This document shows, one piece after another, positions 52,700 to 58,602 of a DNA stretch of 58,602 nucleotides. Position 1 is the first letter of the stretch. Each line of letters starts with the position of its first letter. Below the pieces are notes generated by a model, which saw nothing but the letters and a program-made list of their open reading frames with translations, did no database searches and was not told the DNA's origin. Origin of the DNA: Chthonomonas sp. UBA2387 (GTDB lineage: Bacteria > Armatimonadota > Fimbriimonadia > Fimbriimonadales > Fimbriimonadaceae); NCBI GenBank assembly GCA_002343445.1, contig DDSP01000017.1, forward strand, positions 1 through 58,602, read 5' to 3'. Position numbers and translations under genes: made by a program.

Positions 52700-53176
52700 T
52701 CAGGGCTCGCTTTCCGAACGGGACCCTGTTTGACCCTCTGCCAAAGTCTGGCTTGATCTGGCTTGCGCCGGTTCCACCCGATGCGACGACCTCGCTTCCG
52801 TCTGGATTTGGCGTCGAAGCTCCTCCTTTACGATTCGCTCCTTGGAACTCACCACCTGTCGCGCAACAAAAACGCCCGCAACGGCTCCAATCGCCATGAT
52901 CACGGTGGCGATCGCGGCTGCCTCTGCACCCCGGTAGACCGCATACGCCGCAAAGGCAAGGCATGCCAGGACCGCGATCAAGGCATAAGATTGGGCGCGA
53001 CTTTGGCTCTTCACACTGGCCGCGATGACTTGCTTCTCGGCGGCAATCCGGTGTTCCGTCTGAGCCCATCCCGCTTCCAGTATCCGTTGCGCAGATCCCG
53101 GCACGAGTTCTTCATACTTGCGCAACGCCTCGGGCGAAGGAAATGCACCTTCGAAAACCGAGACCGACATCTCCAC
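52700..53176 (-). CDS. DUF2335-family membrane protein
   Basis: A 158-residue protein. FEGAFPSPEALRKYEELVPGSAQRILE at the N-terminus is the DUF2335 signature. Two adjacent membrane helices follow (ALIAVLACLAFAAYAVY and AIATVIMAIGAVAGVFVA), then a charged hydrophilic tail. Family function unknown; members occur in accessory regions. No ATG fits; the GTG at 53176 or the ATG two codons later is the likely start. The same frame continues upstream for 16 codons to the TGA that ends the preceding gene. The unusually close, same-frame arrangement is noted under findings. Confidence 0.75.
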   Translation of the reverse strand: MEMSVSVFEGAFPSPEALRKYEELVPGSAQRILEAGWAQTEHRIAAEKQVIAASVKSQSRAQSYALIAVLACLAFAAYAVYRGAEAAAIATVIMAIGAVAGVFVARQVVSSKERIVKEELRRQIQTEARSSHRVEPAQARSSQTLAEGQTGSRSESEP

Positions 53177-53224
53177 GCCGTCTGAGCGTCGGATGAGCTT
53201 GCCGTCGCCCTCGCGGTGTTGGTT

Positions 53225-53428
53225 TCATTGGCGCCCAGAGACGGTGGAGGCGGCGAAACGAATGTCTTCGGCAATCGCCATCCAATCGAGCATGATCGCC
53301 GAGTTGTCTGCTTCTTCGGGAGAATCGCTGCTGTTGAACTCCGGAAGTTCTCCACTCATGTCAAGGACGCTTCCGACACCGTCGAGGGCCGTCGGCATGG
53401 CGAACAAAAAGGACGTGAATCTACTCAT
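53225..53428 (-). CDS. Small acidic protein upstream of the DUF2335 gene
   Basis: A 67-residue protein starting MSRFTSFLFAMPTALDGVG with an acidic second half ending DWMAIAEDIRFAAS. From memory, similar short MSRF proteins occur beside DUF2335 genes in accessory loci, so pairing is probably real. The ORF extends 13 codons upstream to an ATG at 53467; the internal ATG is preferred by start-motif and by a GGGTG before it. TAGAAT (53569-53564) is a candidate -10. Confidence 0.6.
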   Translation of the reverse strand: MSRFTSFLFAMPTALDGVGSVLDMSGELPEFNSSDSPEEADNSAIMLDWMAIAEDIRFAASTVSGRQ

Positions 53429-53618
53429 CGGCGCACCCTGGGAGTGATTTGGACGCTCAAAGGTCATCGATACGTTCCAGCCAATGGTCGAAGGACCCTG
53501 TTCCTGTATCGCTCCGATTTCGACCTCTGGCCATTCGATCGCCAGAAGCTTGCCGCCATTCTAGCAGAGAGTCGGCGGTGGCGAGGTCTTCCGTCGCTTC
53601 GCGCCCCTCTGGTCGGCG

Positions 53619-54722
53619 TCAATCGCGCGAGACGCCGACTCGGAGCATTTGCGCCAACGCCTTGCGGGCGGGGGCGGCGACGGCCTCGGGGACCTTCACC
53701 TGGTTCACCACGCGTCCCGCCACCAGGTTCTCCAGCGTCCAGCACAAGAAGCTCGGGTGGATGCGGTACATGGTCGAGCAGGGGCAGATCTGCTCGTCGA
53801 GGCAGAAGATGGTCTTGTCCGGGTGTTCTTTGGCCAGTCGCGAGACCAGGTTGATCTCGGTCCCGATGGCCCATGTGGTGCCCGGTTCGGCCTCTTCGAT
53901 CGTGCGCAGGATGTACTCGGTCGAGCCGTTGTGGTCGGCCAGACGCACGACCTCGAGTTCGCATTCGGGGTGGACGAGCACCCGGACGTCTGGGTGTTTG
54001 GCGCGAGCGGCCTGCACCTGTTCCACGGTGAAGCGCTTGTGGACGCTGCAGTGACCCTTCCACAGGATGAACGTGGCGTCGCGGATGCGCTCGGGCGTGT
54101 TGCCTCCGAGGGGTTTGAACGGGTCCCACACGACCATGTCGTGGTCGGGATCGAAGCCCAAGCGGACGCCCGTGTTGCGGCCGAGGTGTTGGTCGGGGAA
54201 GAACAGCACCTTGTCGCCGTTCTCCAAGGCCCAACCCACTGCGGTCGGCGCGTTGGTGGAGGTGCAAACCGTGCCGTCTCGCTCGCCGACGAACGCCTTC
54301 AGGTTGGCCGCCGAGTTGATGTAGGTGACGGGGACGATTCGGTCGGTGTCCGTGACTTCGCCGAGTTCCTTCCAGCATCGTTTGACTTGGAAGAAGTTGG
54401 CCATGTCCGCCATCGAGCAGCCCGCCGCCAGGTTGGGCAGGATCACGATCTGGTTGTCGGGCGTCAGGATGTCTGCGCTCTCGGCCATGAAGTGCACGCC
54501 GCAGAACACGATGAACTCGGCCTCGGGGTGGCTGCCCGCGTCCTTGGCGAGCTTGTAGCTGTCGCCCCGGTGGTCGGCGTGCTCGATGATCTCGTCGCGT
54601 TGGTAATGGTGGCCCAAGACGACGACGCGCGAACCCAGGGCTTGCTTGGCGGCTCGGATGCGCGAGGCGGCTTCGGCATCGCCCATGCCCGCGTATTCGG
54701 GAGGCAACGGTTGTTGGTACAC
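53619..54722 (-). CDS. nadA: Quinolinate synthase NadA
   Basis: A 367-residue enzyme that condenses iminoaspartate with dihydroxyacetone phosphate to quinolinate in NAD+ synthesis. It carries a [4Fe-4S] cluster whose ligands are the Cys of FCGVHFMAES, of HPECELEV and of QICPCSTMY. Other family motifs: LGHHYQRDEI, GDSYKLAKDA, INSAANLKAF and CTSTNAP. Length normal. The start is GTG with AAAGGA about nine bases upstream. Upstream lies a TATAAT promoter and a leader of about 90 bases that holds a nadA-motif-like hairpin, suggesting NAD+ control. Confidence 0.95.
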   Translation of the reverse strand: MYQQPLPPEYAGMGDAEAASRIRAAKQALGSRVVVLGHHYQRDEIIEHADHRGDSYKLAKDAGSHPEAEFIVFCGVHFMAESADILTPDNQIVILPNLAAGCSMADMANFFQVKRCWKELGEVTDTDRIVPVTYINSAANLKAFVGERDGTVCTSTNAPTAVGWALENGDKVLFFPDQHLGRNTGVRLGFDPDHDMVVWDPFKPLGGNTPERIRDATFILWKGHCSVHKRFTVEQVQAARAKHPDVRVLVHPECELEVVRLADHNGSTEYILRTIEEAEPGTTWAIGTEINLVSRLAKEHPDKTIFCLDEQICPCSTMYRIHPSFLCWTLENLVAGRVVNQVKVPEAVAAPARKALAQMLRVGVSRD

Positions 54723-54760
54723 CGGTAGGTTCCTTTGGCGGCGCGGTCGCGCCTTGAGTT

Positions 54761-54799
54761 CCGGACCACAGTCGCAAGCGACGGGGATGTTGTGGCCGG
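54761..54799 (-). promoter_or_regulatory. Candidate NAD+-I (nadA motif) riboswitch domain in the nadA leader
   Basis: On the minus strand CCGGCCAC pairs with GTGGTCCGG (one bulge), followed inward by an unpaired AACATCCCC, then GTCGC and GCGAC around a short loop, and a single unpaired T before the outer strand. A P1 / A-rich-plus-CCCC bulge / P2 plan is what I recall for the nadA motif (NAD+-I) RNA. The motif normally has two such domains; a second is not clear here, though GGCGC-GACC-GCGCC follows before the SD. Confidence 0.4.
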
Positions 54800-54817
54800 A
54801 CCCCTGTGTGTAGGACG

Positions 54818-54823
54818 ATTATA
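54818..54823 (-). promoter_or_regulatory. Consensus -10 of nadA
   Basis: TATAAT on the minus strand, leading to a start near 54811 and a leader of about 90 bases before the GTG at 54722. Confidence 0.55.
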
Positions 54824-54869
54824 CGCGCTTTGGGTGGCCCTGGCTTGGGTTGCGAGTCGGCCTGTGTGG

Positions 54870-55289
54870 TCAGTAAGAGTGCTCGAGCACGCGTTCGGCC
54901 AGAATGAGCGCCACAAAGTCGTCTACGGGGTCTGGGGGCGTGAGCATGGTGCTTGGGAACAGCCGCCGCCAGCCTCGGCGCGGGTTGAACTCCCAGTAGC
55001 GCTCGCGCGCCTCCATCGTGGTTTCTTTCTCGTCCACCATCAGGATGGGGTCCTGTGGGCGTGCTTCCTTCAATGTCGCCGAGAGTTCTTTCGATCTGGT
55101 GCCCGAGCCCATGATGACCAGCGAGTAGGGGGCGACGGCGGCCGTTTCGGCGACCACCTCGGTCAGTTGCTCGGTGGGTACCACTTTGCGGAGGACGAGT
55201 TCGAGGCGGCCTTCCCGATCGCGACGGACTACGGCGAGTCCGCACTTTGCGGACCCGGGGTCAATGGCCAGGACGGTCTTCTCGGTCAT
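54870..55289 (-). CDS. RuvC/YqgF-like nuclease-fold protein
   Basis: A 139-residue RNase H-fold protein. AIDPGSAKCGLAVV at the start has the first catalytic Asp of the RuvC-like family; later acidic residues lie in VDEKETTMEARERYWE and PVDDFVALILAERV. It resembles the short RuvC-like proteins that, in other phyla, are found next to DUF3084 genes. Its ATG overlaps the DUF3084 stop by one base (TGATG). Resolvase or RNA-processing activity is an inference from fold only. Confidence 0.8.
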   Translation of the reverse strand: MTEKTVLAIDPGSAKCGLAVVRRDREGRLELVLRKVVPTEQLTEVVAETAAVAPYSLVIMGSGTRSKELSATLKEARPQDPILMVDEKETTMEARERYWEFNPRRGWRRLFPSTMLTPPDPVDDFVALILAERVLEHSY

Positions 55290-56833
55290 CAGCGAATCCT
55301 CAGTTCGATCTTCAGGGAGTCGGCCGCCCGGGTTTCGACCAGGGCCACGGCTTGAACCCGAACCTGCCCCTCCAGTTCGGTCACGCGGCGCACGATTTGG
55401 ACGATGTCGCCCGAGGCGATGGAGCCGTAGGGTTGGTCGCTGCCTTGGCGCGGCACCATCTTGACCTCCTGCGCCTTGGCGCGGACGCGCATGAGCAGGT
55501 CTTCGGTGATCGCCTTCAGCACGTCTGCTTCGCTCGATCGGCCCTCGATTCGGACTTCGGCGAGCACTTCGCCGGCGCGGAACACGACAGGGTTGCGGTA
55601 GATGCGCACGACCAGGGGCGTGAACTCGCCCATGAACGTGTTCCAAGCGGCCGTGGCCACGAGCACGAGTTCCTCGGGCTTGGTGGCGATGCCTTGGACC
55701 AGGTTGTCGCCCTGCTCTTCGATCCCCACCGTGCGGCCGTCGATCTGGAACGGTACGAAGCCCGCCGCCATGCCCCCCGGTTCCTTGGGTTGCGATCCGC
55801 GCGTCACGGCTTCTTCCGCCGCGCGTCCGATCAGAGCCGAGACCAGCGCGTTCGACTCGCGGAGGCTTTGCGAGGGCGGGATGGGCAGGCGCGCCAATTC
55901 CTCCTCTTGGGCGAAGATCATGGGGCGCGTGCGCGTGATCTGCAGGTTGAGGTCCACTTGGCCGATCAGTTGCTGAAGCTGGCGCTGTTTGAGTTCGAGT
56001 TGCTCTTGGGTTTCGGACAGCAGTTGGCGGTTGCGAGCCAGATCGGCCTCCGACGTGCGCTTCAGGGTTTCGAATTCTTCGGCAAGCCGTTTGAGCGAGG
56101 CGTCCAGGGCCTCGCGTTCGCGCGAGGCCGCGTCGTTCTCGGTCCGCAGCTTGGCGAGATCGTTGCCGAGGTTGGCGATGGTGGCTTCCAGTCCCGCGAC
56201 TTCCCGCTCGAGGCGAAGCGTCTCTTGGGTGAGTTCGAGGTTGCGGTCGCGCTCTTCGTCGGTCTGCTCGATGAGCGCCATGAACGAGTCGTTGAGTTTC
56301 TCGTATTCGACCTGTTTGTCCGCGACGAGCTTGGTCTTGTCGGCCACGGCCTTGGAGGCGGTTCGTAGTTGGCTGTCGAGCCGTTTGACTTCGCCGGAGC
56401 GACGCTCTACTTCCTTGGTCAGCTTTTCGGCGCTTTCCTTGTATTCGTCCACGGCTGCGCGGCTCTTGACGAGGTCGGCATTGAGCGTCACCAGCCGTTG
56501 GCTGCCTGCCTCGATGTCGGTCTGGAGTCGCTGCCTCTCGCCTGTGAGCGTTTCGACGTCTTTGCGGAGCTTCGCGCGGTCGGCGATGGCGGCGCGACCT
56601 TCGAAGAACCACGTGCGCACCTCGGCGCTGGCGGCCATGACGACCAGAATCGTGATGATCGGGATGCAGACGCCGGCGCCGACGATGAGCACTTCGGCGG
56701 TGTGTCTCGGGCGGAGTCCGAACAGGCTCTTGCGTTTCTTGCCGATGTTGCGGCCCAGCCGGTCGGCGAGGTAGGCGATGATGCCTCCGCCGATGGCGAC
56801 CATGAGCAAGAACCCGAAACTCAAAGGATCCAC
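55289..56833 (-). CDS. DUF3084 protein with coiled coil
   Basis: A 514-residue protein. Two N-terminal helices (LSFGFLLMVAIGGGIIAYL and VLIVGAGVCIPIITILVVM) frame the loop RNIGKKRKSLFGLRPRHTAE, the DUF3084 hallmark. A long coiled coil covers about residues 75-320, and a compact alpha/beta C-terminal domain follows. It is probably an inner-membrane protein with a large cytoplasmic coil. It starts GTG, eight bases after the LptF/LptG gene, and is followed by the RuvC-like gene, an association I remember from cyanobacteria. Confidence 0.85.
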   Translation of the reverse strand: MDPLSFGFLLMVAIGGGIIAYLADRLGRNIGKKRKSLFGLRPRHTAEVLIVGAGVCIPIITILVVMAASAEVRTWFFEGRAAIADRAKLRKDVETLTGERQRLQTDIEAGSQRLVTLNADLVKSRAAVDEYKESAEKLTKEVERRSGEVKRLDSQLRTASKAVADKTKLVADKQVEYEKLNDSFMALIEQTDEERDRNLELTQETLRLEREVAGLEATIANLGNDLAKLRTENDAASREREALDASLKRLAEEFETLKRTSEADLARNRQLLSETQEQLELKQRQLQQLIGQVDLNLQITRTRPMIFAQEEELARLPIPPSQSLRESNALVSALIGRAAEEAVTRGSQPKEPGGMAAGFVPFQIDGRTVGIEEQGDNLVQGIATKPEELVLVATAAWNTFMGEFTPLVVRIYRNPVVFRAGEVLAEVRIEGRSSEADVLKAITEDLLMRVRAKAQEVKMVPRQGSDQPYGSIASGDIVQIVRRVTELEGQVRVQAVALVETRAADSLKIELRIR

Positions 56834-56841
56834 GGTTGCCT

Positions 56842-57954
56842 CTAAGTGTTCTTCCTATGGATGGCGACGGCGGCGTAAACCACTCCGACGACGAGCGGGG
56901 CAAAGCTTGCGATGTAGGCCGGGATCGCCCCTCCTTGGGCGCTGATGGCCATGAGGTTTGCCAACATCATGTACGCGAAGATAATGATAACCGAAAGCCA
57001 GAACCCGGTCGCGGCACCGGTCCTGTGGTTCCGGATCCCCAGCGGCGCGCCTACGAGGCCATAGATCAGGGCGGCCAATGGGAGCGCGAGCTTGTTCCAG
57101 TAGCCGTACTCGAGGTTGGCGATCTGCGCCGGGCTGGCGAGTTTGTTGCGCTTGAGCTGCTCGATCCGTTCCTTGATGTCGGCCATGCTGAACGTGTCGA
57201 GGTCTTTGACCTTGGCGGCCAGGATGTCGTCGGCGGTGAAGTCGGCCTCGGGCACCTCGGCGGGCCACGTTTCGCCCAGCGAGAGCACCATGTTGCCGTC
57301 GGAGGACATGAGCTTGCCGCCGCCGCGCATGCGCCATTCCTTGGTCTTCTCGTCGTAGGTCATGTCGGTGGCCTCGACGATCGTGGTCCAGTTGCCCTCC
57401 TTGTCGAACGCCAGCACGTAGGCGCGGTGAAGGGTGCGCGTGCCGATGTCGTAGTCTTTGGCGACGAGCATGGCCTCCAGCGAGCCGTCGTCTTTGTACT
57501 GCGGGATGAGTTGCGGGCGCATGCCGCGTCCCTCGACGTTCTTGGCGATCTCGTCCCTGATTCGGGTCGCCTGCTTCGCGGCCAACGGGACGAGCAGTTC
57601 GTTGAACGCGAAGGTTACGATCGAGACGGCCAGGCCGAACACGGCAACGGGCAGCACGATGCGCCCCACGCTGGCTCCCGCCGCGCGCAAGGCGACGATT
57701 TCGCTGTCGCTGCTGAGCCGCCCGAATCCCAGCAGCGTGCCGAGCAGCATCGCCATGGCGAACGTTTTGGCCATCACGCCGGGCAGCAACACGGCGGTCA
57801 GCTCCAGGATGACCATCATGTTCACGCCCTTGACGATGTAGTCCGTGATTTGGAACAGGTACGTGCCCGCCATGATGAGCACGGTGAAGATCGACACGCC
57901 GAAGCCCCAGGGGCCGATGACATCCTTCAGGATCAGCGCGTCTATCCGGCGCAT
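56842..57954 (-). CDS. LptF/LptG-family LPS export permease
   Basis: A 370-residue permease of the YjgP/YjgQ family. About six helices with a large periplasmic beta-jellyroll insertion (from about residue 120 to 270). Signatures include the N-terminal VIGPWGFGVSIFTVLIMAGTY, LGFGRLSSDSEIVALRAAG and the C-terminal pair of helices GLVGAPLGIRN and ISAQGGAIPAYIASFAPLV. It should form the inner-membrane part of the LPS/lipid transport bridge with LptB. ATG overlaps the LptB stop by one base. A single lptF/G gene could act as a homodimer, or another copy is elsewhere. Confidence 0.9.
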   Translation of the reverse strand: MRRIDALILKDVIGPWGFGVSIFTVLIMAGTYLFQITDYIVKGVNMMVILELTAVLLPGVMAKTFAMAMLLGTLLGFGRLSSDSEIVALRAAGASVGRIVLPVAVFGLAVSIVTFAFNELLVPLAAKQATRIRDEIAKNVEGRGMRPQLIPQYKDDGSLEAMLVAKDYDIGTRTLHRAYVLAFDKEGNWTTIVEATDMTYDEKTKEWRMRGGGKLMSSDGNMVLSLGETWPAEVPEADFTADDILAAKVKDLDTFSMADIKERIEQLKRNKLASPAQIANLEYGYWNKLALPLAALIYGLVGAPLGIRNHRTGAATGFWLSVIIIFAYMMLANLMAISAQGGAIPAYIASFAPLVVGVVYAAVAIHRKNT

Positions 57955-58602
57955 CAGGCCTGGTCTCCCTGTTCGAGGACGAGGTCTTCCGGGGTGCTTG
58001 CGAACGTCTGGCCGAGGTAGTGCTTGCGGACCAGCGGGTCGTTTTCGATCTCGCTCTGGGAGCCTTCTTTGATGATTTGTCCTTGGATGAGGATGTAGTT
58101 GCGGTCGGTGATTCGGAGCGTGGCGGCGACGTTGTGGTCGGTGATCAGGATGCCGATGTTGCGGCCGCGCAGCTTCTTGAGGATCGTTTGGATTTCCTCG
58201 ATGGTGACGGGGTCGATGCCCGTGAAGGGTTCGTCGAGCAGGATGAACTTGGGTTCGGAAGCCAGGGCTCGGGCGATCTCGACGCGACGGCGTTCGCCTC
58301 CGGAGAGCACGTTGCCGGGTTGCTTGAGCAGGTGGGCGATGTGGAGTTCTTCGGAGACCTCTTCGACTTTGGCGCGGATTTGCGAGCCCGACTTGCCCGC
58401 CATTTGAAGCACCAAGCGCAGGTTGTCTTCGACGCTGAGTTTGCGGAAGACGCTGGCTTCTTGGGGCAGGTAGCCGATGCCTGCTCGCGCGCGTCGGTAC
58501 ATGGGCCAGCGGGTGACGTCCTGGTCGTCGAGAAGCACGCGGCCCGCGTTGGGACGCACGAGGCCCGTGACCATGTAGAACGTGGTGGTCTTGCCCGCGC
58601 CG
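57954..58602 (-). CDS. lptB: LptB-like ABC ATPase (partial, cut by window end)
   Basis: The C-terminal ~215 residues of an LPS-export ATPase; the N-terminus lies beyond 58602. The visible part begins at Walker A (GAGKTTTFYM) and shows the Q-loop IGYLPQEASVFRKLSV, the LptB-type signature LSGGERRRVEIARA, Walker B FILLDEPFTGIDP and H-loop ILITDHNV with ILIQGQIIKEG downstream. Shared TGATG overlap with the permease gene means LptB-LptF/G-DUF3084-RuvC-like form one operon. Confidence 0.92.
   Translation of the reverse strand, partial: GAGKTTTFYMVTGLVRPNAGRVLLDDQDVTRWPMYRRARAGIGYLPQEASVFRKLSVEDNLRLVLQMAGKSGSQIRAKVEEVSEELHIAHLLKQPGNVLSGGERRRVEIARALASEPKFILLDEPFTGIDPVTIEEIQTILKKLRGRNIGILITDHNVAATLRITDRNYILIQGQIIKEGSQSEIENDPLVRKHYLGQTFASTPEDLVLEQGDQA

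Noticed and set aside
53176..53227. Selenocysteine or readthrough at the TGA before DUF2335
   Set aside because: No SECIS-like element seen and homologous proteins I recall are separate.
54870..56903. Long upstream extension of the RuvC-like frame
   Set aside because: Shadow of DUF3084; the ATG at 55289 has the family N-terminus and a TGATG overlap.

Overview
GC-rich chromosomal window from a bacterium with a two-membrane envelope. LptF/LptG and LptB homologues, many Sec, lipoprotein and TAT export signals, a type IV prepilin-like protein, a PEP-CTERM protein, a dockerin-like protein and a DUF1501 protein together suggest a member of Armatimonadota, probably class Fimbriimonadia. That placement is inferred from gene content and style only; the window contains no rRNA or tRNA gene. 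The last gene (LptB) is cut by the right edge.

Layout. 1-1.9 kb: a YdjM-like putative membrane hydrolase, a small repeat protein and an N-acetylmuramoyl-L-alanine amidase. 2-9.8 kb: exported proteins on the plus strand (M14 carboxypeptidase, EF-hand-like protein, M1 aminopeptidase, an all-helical protein). 9.8-13.1 kb: an FAD oxidoreductase, then a translationally coupled AAA ATPase and small partner that look like an uncharacterised two-gene module. 13.1-17.3 kb (minus): TPR protein, GT83-like glycosyltransferase and lipoprotein. 17.5-24 kb (plus): alpha/beta hydrolase, BtuF-like binding lipoprotein coupled to MTA phosphorylase, HEAT protein, ornithine cyclodeaminase family protein. 24-29 kb (minus): EF-G paralogue, AraC regulator, PEP-CTERM beta-propeller, prepilin-like protein. 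29.4-35.1 kb: UgpC/MalK-type ATPase with L-rhamnose isomerase, DedA, a DapA-family aldolase, FmdB, TerC and PepSY proteins. 35.2-42.9 kb: an MFS permease fused to HEAT repeats and a 1531-residue BNR/dockerin-like lipoprotein. 43-49.3 kb: a leader-peptide-like ORF with a conserved hypothetical, an ABC-2 exporter operon, CysS and a small protein. 49.3-52.7 kb: an SPFH protein behind a structured leader, a repeat-rich 0.8 kb gap, and a DUF1501 protein. 52.7-58.6 kb (minus): a DUF2335 pair, NadA, and an envelope operon LptB-LptF/G-DUF3084-RuvC-like.

Two features stand out. First, most genes that begin a transcription unit carry a TAnnnT-like -10 hexamer 6-10 bp before the start codon and no Shine-Dalgarno sequence, which implies leaderless mRNAs, while genes inside operons have SD sequences or ATGA/TGATG overlaps. 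Second, the few units with long leaders are exceptions worth studying. The best is nadA, whose leader carries a hairpin resembling the nadA-motif (NAD+-I) riboswitch.
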